The notes under the pieces were generated by a model. It saw only the letters and a program-made list of their open reading frames with translations, did no database searches and had not been told where the DNA came from. From contig JAISDI010000055.1 in assembly GCA_031264895.1 (NCBI GenBank), forward strand, positions 1-19,752: 19,752 nt of DNA, written 5' to 3'. Shown here in pieces: positions 1-11,300 of the stretch. The translations under genes were made by a program, and so were the position numbers. Every line of letters starts with the position of its first letter. The stretch's first letter is position 1. This stretch comes from Endomicrobium sp. (GTDB taxonomy: Bacteria; Elusimicrobiota; Endomicrobiia; Endomicrobiales; Endomicrobiaceae).

Positions 1-50
1 TGAAAATTAACAGCCCTGAACTGCTATACAAACTTTCAAGATTTTTTTAA
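1..50 (+). CDS. C-terminal end of an unidentified plus-strand gene (partial)
   Basis: Frame 3 is open from the left edge and ends at a TAA at 48-50; the visible tail reads KINSPELLYKLSRFF. The other two plus frames stop within the first ten bases, and the residue mix looks like a normal basic C-terminus. It is too short to assign a family. The gene would be convergent with the FAD oxidoreductase. Fifteen open codons can arise by chance in AT-rich DNA, so this is tentative. Confidence 0.35.
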   Translation, partial: KINSPELLYKLSRFF

Positions 51-102
51 TCAGCCGATTGGTTTTATTATTTTAAATATACCCCGTAGAACCCAGAACC
101 GC

Positions 103-305
103 TTAAAGTATGGAAACGCTCAAATTGTTTATGGTTGCATATTGGCATAACAAATATTCTTCGTACGTGTCCGGCATTATAATAAAATATTTGGTTGTTA
201 CCGCCGTGCTTTTGGGGATAGTTTTTAGTTTTGCGGCTTCCGTATTGAATTCATCGCTTATATTTCGACAGAATATGCCGTTGCTTTATACCGCCGCCGC
301 TTCAT
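103..305 (-). pseudogene. Possible frameshifted small-gene remnant coupled to the FAD oxidoreductase
   Basis: The stop of the upstream FAD oxidoreductase overlaps an ATG (ATGA, 302-305), the usual layout of a translationally coupled next gene. That frame reads MKRRRYKATAYSVEI and stops at 258-260. One nucleotide away, another minus frame is open down to a stop at 103-105 and reads on as SDEFNTEAAKLKTIPKSTAV, then VTTKYFIIMPDTYEEYL. The continuation is polar and protein-like, whereas the overlapping plus-strand frame (110-313) is uniformly hydrophobic like a reverse-strand shadow. Joining the two frames by a -1 step gives a product of about 66 residues. It could be the remnant of a longer gene, for example an envelope sugar-transfer gene as often found beside FAD-oxidoreductase/GtrA pairs, but no family is recognisable. 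It may also be chance. Confidence 0.22.
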
Positions 306-1882
306 TGTTTTGATTCGTGGTAGGACGTTTCCGTATTTACTTCCCATATATTATCTTTGCCGGTTTTTTCGTTTATGATATTTTCGACCGCCGTCATTGC
401 CGTCATCATCGAATGATCCATATTATTGTATTTGTGCTGTCCGTTTCTTCCTATTAGAAACAAATTTTCAAATTTGTTTAGATACTTTTTTACCCGTTCA
501 AAGTCTTTATATGTTCCGAAATATGCGGGATAGGCTTTTTTTACTTTTACGCTGCACCCGTCTATAATATCGTTTTTTTCGACAATATTTATTGACGCGA
601 GTTCTTTTGACGCAAAATCAATAAAAGATTTATCGTCCATAGACCAAATTTCGTCGCCTTCATTGCAAAAATATTCAAGACCTATCCATACATGTTCTTG
701 AAAAGCGTTAACCATGTAAGGACTCCAGTTATTGAATATCTGAAGTCTCCCGAGCTTTACGTTTTTTTCCTGTATGTATATCCACGTGTCCGGGATTATG
801 CCGTTGACGGTTGCTATTTTAGTGGCGTTTTTTATTTTGAGTTTTTTTACCAGCAGTCCGGCAGTTCTGAAATCTCTGTATTGCAGTCCCGACGAAATAT
901 TTTTTATATCTTCGTCAATATCGTTTTCAAATCCTTCGATCAAATTTTTTACCGGCATTGAAGAAAAGAAAAAATCTCCTTTTACGGTTTCAGTTTCTTT
1001 ATTGTTATTTTTGACTTTTATATATTCGATTTTGGAGTTTTCGTCTGCTTTTATATTTATTACTTCCGAATTTAAATGTATTTTTCCGCCCATGCTTTCT
1101 ATTTTTTTTGCAACTTCATTCCATAGATGTCCGGGACCGAATTTCGGGTATAAAAACTGTTCAATAAGGCTTGTTTCTTTGTTTTTCTGGTATATAGATT
1201 TATCATTTCTTTTAAAGACGGAAGATATTTTGTCTTTTAATATCCGCGATATTGAAATCCCTTTTATTCTCTGCGCGCCCCAGTCCGCCGGTATGCTTGC
1301 GCATTCTATTCCCCAGACTTTTTCAGTATAGTCTTTGAAAAAAGTCAAATAAAGTTCTTTCCCGAACCTGTTTATTATGAAATCTTCAAGCGATATTTCT
1401 TTTCGTTTTGGCAGAAGAACTGTTTTTATATAAGAAAAACCTATTTTTACGGTTTTAAAAAAACCTAGATTTAACAATGTTTGCATATTAAGCGATACGG
1501 GATAATCAAAAAAATTTTGAAGAAAAAATATTCTGGATACTCTGTTTCTAAAAAGCATTACTATGTCGTCTTTCTCGGGATCGGGCGCATTTTGCGCGTT
1601 TGAAAGAGGAAGTTCTCTTTTTAAGACAATATCGTCTGCAGAAAGCGCGCCCTGAAGCGGAAATATTTCAAGCCACCAGTTCATTATCCTGTCGGATTTT
1701 GAAAAAAAACGGTGTCCGCCCATGTCCATTTTGTTTCCGTTGTAATCAAATGTTCTCGAGATTCCGCCGACATGATTTTCACATTCGTAAATTATAGGAA
1801 TAATATCAGTCTTTTTGAGAAGTTCATACGCGGCGCTAAGACCTGCGGGGCCTGCTCCTATTATTATTGCTCTTTTTTTCAT
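302..1882 (-). CDS. FAD/NAD(P)-dependent oxidoreductase, amine-oxidase / UDP-galactopyranose-mutase-like fold
   Basis: This 526-residue flavoprotein opens with a Rossmann dinucleotide-binding motif, G9-A-G-P-A-G14, followed by the acidic ribose-binding residue E33 at the end of beta-2 (IYECENHVGG). GGISRT (39-44) and MGGHRFF (54-60) then match the N-terminal FAD-binding region of the amine oxidase / protoporphyrinogen oxidase / UDP-galactopyranose mutase group. A conserved C-terminal block near residues 476-495 (IGRNGQHKYNNMDHS) closes the FAD site as in this family. No signal peptide is present, so it is cytosolic or peripheral. The start is supported by an AAGGA five to six bases upstream. 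Its divergent neighbour is a GtrA protein; such pairs are common in loci that modify polyprenyl-linked or envelope sugars, so a role in sugar or lipid-carrier chemistry is inferred. The substrate cannot be read from the sequence, and mutase versus desaturase/oxidase activity is undecided. Confidence 0.88.
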   Translation of the reverse strand: MKKRAIIIGAGPAGLSAAYELLKKTDIIPIIYECENHVGGISRTFDYNGNKMDMGGHRFFSKSDRIMNWWLEIFPLQGALSADDIVLKRELPLSNAQNAPDPEKDDIVMLFRNRVSRIFFLQNFFDYPVSLNMQTLLNLGFFKTVKIGFSYIKTVLLPKRKEISLEDFIINRFGKELYLTFFKDYTEKVWGIECASIPADWGAQRIKGISISRILKDKISSVFKRNDKSIYQKNKETSLIEQFLYPKFGPGHLWNEVAKKIESMGGKIHLNSEVINIKADENSKIEYIKVKNNNKETETVKGDFFFSSMPVKNLIEGFENDIDEDIKNISSGLQYRDFRTAGLLVKKLKIKNATKIATVNGIIPDTWIYIQEKNVKLGRLQIFNNWSPYMVNAFQEHVWIGLEYFCNEGDEIWSMDDKSFIDFASKELASINIVEKNDIIDGCSVKVKKAYPAYFGTYKDFERVKKYLNKFENLFLIGRNGQHKYNNMDHSMMTAMTAVENIINEKTGKDNIWEVNTETSYHESKQ

Positions 1883-1887
1883 ATAAT
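1882..1887 (+). promoter_or_regulatory. Perfect TATAAT -10 box just upstream of the GtrA start
   Basis: TATAAT lies eight bases before the ATG at 1896, inside the 13-bp gap and touching the first codon of the divergent gene. No good -35 hexamer is seen 16-18 bp upstream (TATTAT at 1859-1864), and no purine-rich ribosome site lies between box and ATG. If used, transcription would start at or within a few bases of the ATG, giving a leaderless message. Confidence 0.35.
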
Positions 1888-1895
1888 CCTTTTCT

Positions 1896-2348
1896 ATGAA
1901 TTTTATTTTTTTGAAATACCCTTTGGCATATAAATTTTATAAATTCTTTATAACGTCGGGCATAGGCTGGCTGATAGACATTCTTATTGTATGGATTTTA
2001 GTGTCTGCAGTAAACATTGCTCCTTTTTTTGCCAATGTAGTGGGAAGTACTATAGGTATTTTGTTTGTCTTTTTCGCATCATTATATAAAATTTTTGAAA
2101 ACAACGGAAAATATATAATAATAAAGCTCATTATTTATATTATTTACAGTATTTTTCTAATTTTGGCAATGTCCTTTATGGTACAATTTCTTTCGGACAA
2201 TTTGGCATTCAACAAAATAACGGAATATTTAATAATTCGTATAGTACCGTTACCCACCGCATTAATTGCAAAAATCATTTTAACGCCCATATCTCTTATT
2301 CTAAATTTCTTTGTGATGAAAAATATAATAGAGAAAATAAAATTTTAA
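1896..2348 (+). CDS. GtrA-family four-helix membrane protein
   Basis: This 150-residue, very hydrophobic protein has four predicted transmembrane helices at about 16-38, 40-63, 73-97 and 118-140. After a short basic N-terminus it has the family-typical first helix with a buried acid (SGIGWLIDILIVWIL, D28), and it ends with the fourth-helix signature ISLILNFFVMKNII, matching the conserved S-x-x-x-N-F pattern near the end of GtrA proteins. Length is normal for the family (120-160). GtrA-like proteins act in the inner membrane, probably helping flip or handle undecaprenyl-phosphate-linked sugars for O-antigen, teichoic acid or arabinogalactan modification. It is divergent from the FAD oxidoreductase and convergent with the giant gene. 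No Shine-Dalgarno sequence precedes the ATG; the first 14 residues lie before the conserved core, and no later ATG fits, so this start or a leaderless one is the best choice. Confidence 0.85.
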   Translation: MNFIFLKYPLAYKFYKFFITSGIGWLIDILIVWILVSAVNIAPFFANVVGSTIGILFVFFASLYKIFENNGKYIIIKLIIYIIYSIFLILAMSFMVQFLSDNLAFNKITEYLIIRIVPLPTALIAKIILTPISLILNFFVMKNIIEKIKF

Positions 2349-2355
2349 TATGCCA

Positions 2356-2385
2356 AGAGCTGCATATAAAATTTTATGCGGCTCT
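2356..2385. terminator. Hairpin between convergent GtrA and giant genes (weak bidirectional terminator)
   Basis: An 11-bp inverted repeat (AGAGCTGCATA at 2356-2366, TATGCGGCTCT at 2375-2385) with one G.T wobble and an 8-base AT loop spans the last codons and TAA stop (2374-2376) of the giant gene. It begins eight bases after the GtrA stop. The flanking sequence is AT-rich but lacks a clean T-run on either strand, so it may instead be an mRNA 3'-end stabilising structure. Confidence 0.45.
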
Positions 2386-5300
2386 GAGAATTTTGTGAGT
2401 TTGGTTTAGATCGAATTGTTCTTTTTTAAACATATTTGCGTTTTGGCGGGTTTTATAAATAAATGACGTTATGAAAGTAAATGCGTATGAAATTGCCATG
2501 ACCGGCAATATAACCTTGCTTAAAATGTCTGCTCCAAGACTTTCTCCTGTAAAGATTGTGATAATAATGCCAAATACCGCTGATAATGCTGCTGCAATGG
2601 CTGCTTCCGTTAGCGGGAGTTTGATTTTCTTAAATATAATATTCGATAATGACGGCAAAACTTTTTGAATTGACGGTTTTTCTTCAGTTAACTTTCGCTG
2701 TTTTTCATTTTCGTTAAACTCATAATATTTTTCTATAGCGGCTTTTATGTAAGCTTTTGCGGCGGCATAACCTTCAACGCTGTCTTCCGAAGTTTCCGCG
2801 TATTTTACCAACATGTTCTCTCCGGACAGACCTGCGGCTTTTAAAGCGGCTTTCATAGACGCAAAATCTTTATTTTCAAAATTGTCCGCCGAAGCATATG
2901 GTTCAAGCGCTTTTGGATCGGTAATTTCCTCCGGTAGAAAATCCGACTTTCTTGCAATTTCCAGAGCGGCATTGTAAACTTTCAAAGCTTTATTTTGTTT
3001 CAAGTTTCTGATATTAGAAATATCTTTTGATATTCCTGCCGTATTTTTTAGAAAAACTGTGGAGATCTTATTTTGCGAAAGGCTTAATTCATCGCCGGTT
3101 TGTATGGAATTGATTTCGACGGCGGCATTTTCCAGTCCTTCCAAAGCAAAAACTATCGTTTGGGCATTTGCGCCTTTTTCTATTTTTATTACGGGGAAAA
3201 TACCTGCATTTTCAAGACGTTCTTTGAACATTGTGGCGTCTTGAGGATATAGTTCAATAAAATTTTGAGCGTCATAACCTTTTGAGATTTTATTTATTAT
3301 TTCAATTTTATCTTCAATATTTTCGTTTTTTGCCCGCAAAACATAAATTCCGCCAAATCCTAGTTCATAAACTTTTTGCAGTAACTCCTCGTTAATATCT
3401 TTTGGAGCCAATACAAGTATATTTTTTATTTCTTTTGAAAAGTCCAAAAGATTTTGCATTTTTAACATATCTTCGTTTTCTTCTATGGGTTTGCCGTTTA
3501 TATTTTTCTGCCAAAGTTCTTCAACCGTTTTTACGGCGTTTTTGCTTTTTATTTTTATTATGGAAACGTTTTTTTCGATCTCGTTTTTTACTAATTTCGC
3601 GGTTTTGTTTTTGTCAAGAAGAGTCCTGCTTTTATCCGCGTTGAGAGAAAGAGAGTATTTATACGGTTTCATAAAAGTTTTTTTATAATGTTCTTTCCCG
3701 GCTGAAATGTCTCCCAGCAGATCTCCCGCGCCTTGTGCGTCAAAATATTTTTTTGCCGCATTATTTGAAATTTCTAGGAACGGACTTTTTTGCGTATCAG
3801 ACGCCGGAATGTCTCCGTCGTAAAAAACAGCTCCGACGCCCGTAACGCCCAGTATGTGCTGCATATATTTGACGTTATTTTCTATATTTGTGGCAAAATA
3901 TTTGTGAGACAAGTCATAAGCTTTATCCGACAAACTTTTTTGAATTTCCTGCGGAAGTTTGTCAAAATCGTCTTGATATTGCGCGGTAACGCCTAAAACT
4001 GCCGCTTTTATTGAAACGGATTTTTCAAAAGAAGCAATATCGCTTGAAATATAATGTTCCGCTATGAATTCGTATGTCTTTCCGTTATACTCCACGGGAA
4101 CTATCGTATTAGGCGCTCTCGGGCTTAGTTTTTTGTGTTTTTTAGGTTTAAAATCAACTCTTTGTATCAATGCCGTTTTTAATCCCTGCGAATGCAGCAA
4201 ATCAGCTTCGGCATAATTGTTGCCTATAAACAAATAAAGCTGTGAATCTGCGGATTTATTTCTTTTATGAGGATCTATATTTGTTTCGACCCATTTTAAT
4301 GCGCTTCCGGCCGGAGTTATAGCGTCGAAAGTTTTTCTTACTGCTAACGCGCTTTGAGGCAGTTTTATTATATTTTTGATGTCCGGCGAAATTCCGTTTG
4401 CTTCAAGTATCTTTTTTGTCTGAGAGAGCCAGTTTTCGTTTTCCAATATGCTTTTTATGACTTTTACCGGAACATTTACGCCGTCAAGCGATTCCTGCGC
4501 CAATCTGTTTATAACGGTCTCTATGTCAATGACAGACATATTAAGGGTAGTTTTGCTTACGGCCAAATGATTTTCTTGAAGCAAAGCCGTTTTATCTTGA
4601 GTTTGCACGTCGTTTTTTTGAGTTTTAAATAAAGCGATTATGTCCGCAAACATCCACCTTACGATTTCAATTATTGGGAATGCCGAAAATTTTACTATGC
4701 CTCCCGAAGAACCGTTTTTAGAGTTTTTCTTTTTAGCGGCTACGATTTTTGCGAAAATCCAAACAGGAAACCATATTCCGAGAAAAAAAACTGCGATAAA
4801 TAATATTTTATTTGAATTATACAGATCTTTTATTTTTGAAATAATATCCGTATTATCAGGATCAGGCTTCATTTCTTCGACGGGTGAATCCGTATGAGTT
4901 TGTGTAACGGAAGCGGAAGGATTTTCAGCTTTATCGTCTTCGGCTTTAGAAATATTTTCGTTTTGAGCCAAAATTTCATTTTCGGTTTGCGGAGTTTTTT
5001 TGATTTCCGAAGGATCGTCCGCAGTATTTGCGGCGGCATATATTTCTTTGTCGTCGGCAGACTTCGGCGAAACATTTTTGCCCTTATCAGCCAGCCATAC
5101 GGCAGGCGTTTCTTTTTCCGTAGCTGCATTTACCGTATTTTCAAATTCGTTTAATGACATTACCGTTTCATCGTCTTTTAAAGGATCTACTTTTACGCCG
5201 CCGGCAATTAAAAGTATTTTTGAGTCTTCTGCGGATCCTTCTTCTATAACGGTTTCCGGGTGAGCTTTTTGATAATCTGCGGCAAGCTTTTTAATTTTTC

Positions 5301-8300
5301 CGGTATTTAATACGGCAGTTATAAATTGACGTTTATCGATAAGCTGTCCGTCTTCGTTGAACGCATTTATTTCATATCCCGTAAGGCCTTCTTTTTCTTT
5401 TGTTCCTTTAAAATTTCCGTCGGTATCATAATAAAATACGGAATTATCTCTTAAATCTATGCGCTTGTTTTCGATAAGCTGTTTATGGCTTGCGGCTTTG
5501 TCGAGCGCTCCGTATTCGACAGACGCTATCAATTCTTCAAAAGGCACGATCGAGCCGTCGTAATTTACTGGATAGAGTTCCGCGCCGTCAGGCATTATCC
5601 AATACAACAGATTTCCGAAATAAGTTTCTTCTATCAATATATTGTTGCCAAACGTTGCGGCTTCGGCAAGCTTAGAGCCGTAGCCTCTTTGATTATAGTA
5701 GCGCGTAATAGAATTTTTATATCTTTCCAAAGTTATCGCCCTTTCGGTTTCACGCTGTAGATCATAATATAGGGCGTTCCCGCCTCTTATAACAGGCCTG
5801 TCTCCGAGCGGCGTATAGAGATAAAGTTTTATATTATTTACAAATATAAAATATTCGCTTCTGTCGGCTTCGGGGTCGTTTACATAGCGCGGACGATAAC
5901 CTTCGTCTATAAACCATCTGAAAATAGCGACTGCGGTTTTTGCTTTTGAAACCGCGTTACGGTCAACGGTCGATCCGCCGTTTTTGAAAGGATATACCTT
6001 GTAATTGCCAAGCGTCTGTCCAAGGTAAGAATAAATAAACGTAAAATAACCGCCGCTTTCGCCGCCTTCGTGAAATATTACGTTGGTGTATCCGAGCTTT
6101 ATAAGTTCTTCATAGGTTTGGTTTAAATGCGTTGAAGCGTCAATTTCCGATTTTTTGGATTTTGCGCCGGCTATTTTTTCGCCGAACTTTTTGACGTTTA
6201 GCATAGCGTCAAAAGCCGTAGAGGCTTTCGTGTTTGCGACTATTTTTCCGTCTTGACTGCGCGACAGCCAAAACATCCCTTTGGAACTTAAAAGAGCGTA
6301 AAGGCCGTAATCTTCATTGTGATAAAACAAATCTATAAAACCGGTAAGCTCGATCCATTTCGATATGTCCGAAACGTTTTTTGAAGGTTTTAACTGCCGA
6401 GGTTTAAACATTTCTGTTTGCGAGTTAATATCGGCGGAATTGATAAAATCTTGCGCACGATCGAGAATTTTATCTTTTGTTTCTTCGTCTGCCGTTTCAC
6501 CGGCAATATGGTTTGGGTCAATTAAGTTTTTGGCCTGTTTTAACAATATTTCTTTTACTGCGTCTTTGTATATTATGACATTACCGTCTTGTAGATATTT
6601 GGCTAACTTTTTTATTTTAGCCAAATCAGGACTTTGTTTGATCAGTTCCTGTCTTAAAATATCGGTCAATATATCGGTTTCGCATATAGGCGCAATTGCA
6701 TTTATCCAATCTTTTACATTAAACGTCGTCTGCGACAAAACAGAGCTTAGATGATCTTTTGCATATTCTACGCGTATTTTAGATCGTATCACGATCGACG
6801 CGCTATAACCGTCAAAAAGATTTCCGTCCTGTGAAAGCAGGGCATTTTTTAACGCGGCGACAATATTTTCGGTTATTTGATCATTCAGTTGATGATCTGC
6901 GCTAAACAGCAAGCGTTCAATTAAAGCATTTCCTTCATTTAGCAAAGCTGTTTGGCTTGCGTTTAATATAGTTTTATTGTGTTCATAGCCGAAAGTCAGC
7001 GCCGCAACAAGTTTCTCGATTTCTAAAAGATCATGCGTGTCCGCTTCCAACTCCTGAGAGAGAGCGTCTTCAAAAATTCTTGTTCCGAAATTTAAAGCCG
7101 CATTTTTTGCCCATGTATTTGTGGCGGAATAATTTTGCAATATATCTCTTCTTAAAATATCGTATTGCGCGGGGCCGGAATATCTTTTTGGAAGGAAATA
7201 AGAAAGTTCTCCAATAATGCCGTTTATGGCTTTGGTTTTTTCATTTTCGCTAAGCCGTATCTGCGCGGCGTCTGGCAAATTGTCCGTATGGGATACGGCA
7301 ATTTTTGTTTTTGTTTCGGGTTCACTCTTTCTTGACGGCAAAACCGGCTTCAAAAAGTTTAAATCAAAAGAACTCCATAGCTGCTTTGCAGCGTCAAACT
7401 GTTCTTTATCCTGCGGTTTTTGTTTTATTAAATCGGCATAAATTTCGTCTGCATGATTTTTAAATATCGATAACAATACGTGCTTTTTGTTTAAATACGG
7501 ACTGTATTCATAATTTTTAAATATATCTTTTTCAAGTTCTCTGTCGGATAATTTTAATATCCCGAAATCTGCAAAAAGTTTGTCGTTAAAATGCGATATG
7601 ATAAGTTTTTTTTCATTGGCATTGATCCACTTATTTATTTTTTTCTCGTCTTTTTCTTTGTATAAACGGTATTTGGAAGAAGAGAAATCGTTTAACCCTT
7701 CTATCAGCTTATTTTTTATTTCGTCATAAGATTCATATCCCGTTGCTTTAAGATCATTCATAAATTTTCTTTCGGCGCTTTGCCCGCCGGAAGCTGCTTC
7801 TGCGGCGGCATAAAGCATTTCTCCGGCATGGGTAAAAGGCATAAATTTAAGAGACGTTTTTACAGCCGTAGGAATTACCTCGCCGAGCTGCAAAGTGCGT
7901 ATGTCTTTATATTGCGCAAAAGCGTTTAAAATAATGTCTCTTGCAAACAAAGCGCTTATTTGTTCAGCCCATTGCTCGTCGGATAAAACGGTATCTTTGT
8001 TTTCATTGTAATATCCGGTCATTACATACTTTATTTCTTGGGGGAAAACGTATTCTTTAAAATCAGCCAAATAATATGAAAGTTTTGAAGATAAAACTTC
8101 GACAATTATCGAATTTATGCGCGCGTCCGCTTTTTCTTTATCTTTGATAAAGTTATTCGCTTTTTTCAAAATTTTTTGAACGTTTTCCGAATCGTATAAA
8201 ACAAACGATGTTTCTGCGGCAGCAAGTTTTGCCGATAGTTCCTTTATTTTAATGTAAGCGTTTTCTTCTTCCTGAAGATTTTGTATTGTTTGCCCCGAGG

Positions 8301-11300
8301 GAGCGCCTAAATGAAGATTTTCATAATTTGCATAATCTTTTGCCTGTTGCTGCGTATTAAAACCGGACGCTTTCGACTTATTTTTTCTAGCTCTTGAAAC
8401 CAAATTGTCTAAAACGCCGATTTCAATATCATTAGAATATGTCTGCCTTATTTCCTTAATACGCCCGTTTCTGTCGTAAACGGACATAGTCCTATAATTG
8501 TCAAAGATTTTGTTTTCGAGAGTTTTGGACAGTTTTGATATCCCGTATTGTTTAAATTCTTCCGAGTAAGATTTTCTTAAACCCTCTTTGACAAGTTTTT
8601 GCTCTTTAGCGTTTATCCAATCAAAAAGTTCGTCTATTTGCTTTTGCTCATAAACGTAAATTTTACCGTCGGAAGCCGCAGCGTAACGGCTAAGCAGATA
8701 ATCTCTTGTTAAGTCCGAAGCGGCATATTTATTTTTTGCAAAACTCTTTGCGATTTTTTGGGACGGCGACAAATGGCCGGATAGAAAGCCCATCGACAAC
8801 GCCATTCCAAAACCGTTACTAAGTTCGGGAATGCCGGCAACGCCAATTTGCAAAGATCCGCTTCCGGAAAATTCAAAAGTTTTATCCTGGCTGTTTTTGC
8901 TTACAAAACCTATTTGCGGCAGCATTGAGGCAGCAAATGGGATCCAATCGGAAAATTTTAGTTTTTTGCCGTCTTTGTACTGCATAAGCATATCGGCTAA
9001 AATCGTTTTTTCATAATCATTGCGCAGCTTTTTTGACAGTTCATAACGGGAAAGGTTTTTATTTTGACTTAAATAACCGGATATGTCTGCCCGCACTTCT
9101 TTTGAAAGATTTGTTCCGTGCGGAATGCCTATTTGTTTTAGAACGCCGTTAGTTATCGACTCAAAATAAGCAGTATTGTCTTTTTGCGCTGCTTTGGCAA
9201 CGGGGAGGTTACTGTTTATATGCCGCACCGATTGCCTGTTTTCGGAATTTGAATATGTTTTATCTGATGCCAAAACCGCGCCTTCAAGTATTTTTTCCAT
9301 TTTTGAAAAATCATAAATTTCTTTATTTTCGGTTTTATGTCTTTGAGTTTCCTGCATGAGCGCGTCGGCGAAAATAAGTTTTTTATATTTTGCGGACATT
9401 TGCGCATGTACCGTTTCTATGTCTCCTTTATATTCTGTAGTACAAAAATCATGACGTATAGTAAAATTCATTGCGTCAGACAGTTTGAAATCATCAGGCA
9501 GATACAGCGCTGCCGAATTTAAAACCGAGTTTAAAAGCAACTGAAATGAAGTTTGAACGCTGTCGCCTTTTGTCCACATATCGTTCCAGCCGCCGGTTTC
9601 CGGATTTTTGCCCCATTCCAGCCGTTGTTGATTTTCTTTTAAACCCCAGCTCCAGCCTACTGTTTTGCCGTCAGGATCTTCTGCCGGTTCCATGAAGAAA
9701 ATGGAATCTGTCAAAGCATAAAAAGTTTTTTGAACGTCATAATTATTGTTTTTTAATTCAGTAAGAAGCCCTTTATCTTTGGGAAAATATTTGCTTTTAG
9801 AACCCAAATTTTCTTTAGCCATACGTTTTAAAGCTTTTAGATCCGAACGTCCTATCAAACTATCCTTATTTTTGATCAAATCTCTCGCTTCTTTAAATAT
9901 TTCCTGCATTTCTTCGATAGAATAGAAATTAAATTTTATTTCAAAACCTTTAAAATTCGACAGCAGATTTTCAAGTTCTAAAAAATATTCTTCCGAATTT
10001 AAAAGCTGTTTTCCGTCTTTACCGTCTTTTTCTTTAAGTTTTTGTTCTAAAACGTTTAAATAAATATCGCTTTTATTTTCCTGCACGGTTTGTTTTACCC
10101 ACGTTTGCGTGTCAATATCCGGAGAATAAAATTTTTTAAATATCTTTTTTTCAAGATTTTCGGAAATCTGTGTAACTTTTAATTCTTCATTTGCCGTCTC
10201 GCTTAAAGCGACCGACGCTAAAACCTTATGAGCGGATCTCAAGGCAAACTCTTCGTCGCTTTCGGAATAAAACGTATATTCTTTTTCGGTTTTATTTAAA
10301 GATGTAACAAGATTTTTTACTTCGCCGTTTGAATATGCTCCTCTTAACCGTCTGATTTTTGAAAGCGCTTTTGCTTCAACGCTTCCTTCTTTATTTAGCG
10401 CTGAAACATAAGGTACGTATACGGTAGTTTCGGCGCCGTACATAATGGGCTTGTCGATCGAAAGTTCCTGAACGGAAGTATAGTCATAATAAGCTGCCGG
10501 CAGGCTTAAAAGGAGTTTTGCGGTTTCCACATAATCGTGATAATGCAGTTTTTTATTTTCTTTATATTGTTTGACGGCGTCTATTATGACGGCTCTTTTA
10601 TGTTTTTGCAGCGCTTCATTCAAATATTCTCCGAAAGAAAGTGAGGGGGAAAACTGTTTTTGCGATTCAAATTCCGTAAAAAACATATTTCTTAATCCGT
10701 CGGACAAATAAAAATTTGCCGGCAGATATTGTTTTAAAAAGCCGTCTTCGTAAATTGAAGAAAACAGTATATGGTCAAGCGCTCTTTTTGGATCATTGCC
10801 GTACTGCGCCATAAACGCAAAAAGCTCATCATTATTTTCCGGAAGTTTTTCTTTCCATACGTCTCCGTCAGGCAGCAAATAGTTTAACCGTTCTTTCAAT
10901 TCAAGAGAAGCTTTTCTTACTGCGTCGGTTTCCGCTATGGTCAATATTTGGTTGATCGAAGAAAGTATTGAAGCGACCGGCGCATTATTTCTGAAAGCGC
11001 TTCCAAAATTGCTTTGAGCGTTAAAAGAATTCAACAGATACAGGCTTTGCCTTACCTTATATGAGTAATTGTTGTATGCGTCGAGTTTTGCCAGAATTTC
11101 ACTAGCCGTTTCAGAACCGTATTGCAAAACAAGAACTTCTCCAAGACCCGCTATGTTTTGAATTTGAGGGTATGAAGATAAAATATCCCTGACATTTTCT
11201 ACCGCGCCGCCGACACTTTGCGAAGGAATGTCAATTCCGGAAGGTGATCCTTCATATGTGGAAAGATTGTCAGACGTCTGAACCTGTACTTCTTCCGGCG

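Noticed and set aside
110..313. Plus-strand 67-codon hydrophobic frame
   Set aside because: No ribosome site before the ATG, runs into the end of the FAD oxidoreductase on the other strand, and its composition fits the shadow of a polar minus-strand frame.
774..1331. Plus-strand 185-codon frame inside the FAD oxidoreductase
   Set aside because: Fully antisense to a gene with clear flavoprotein motifs; hydrophobic residues are those expected from reverse-strand Lys/Glu codons.
4869..5129. Minus-strand 86-codon Lys/Pro-rich frame overlapping the giant gene
   Set aside because: Alternative frame of the acidic Glu/Lys/Asn-rich linker; no ribosome site and no protein-like features.
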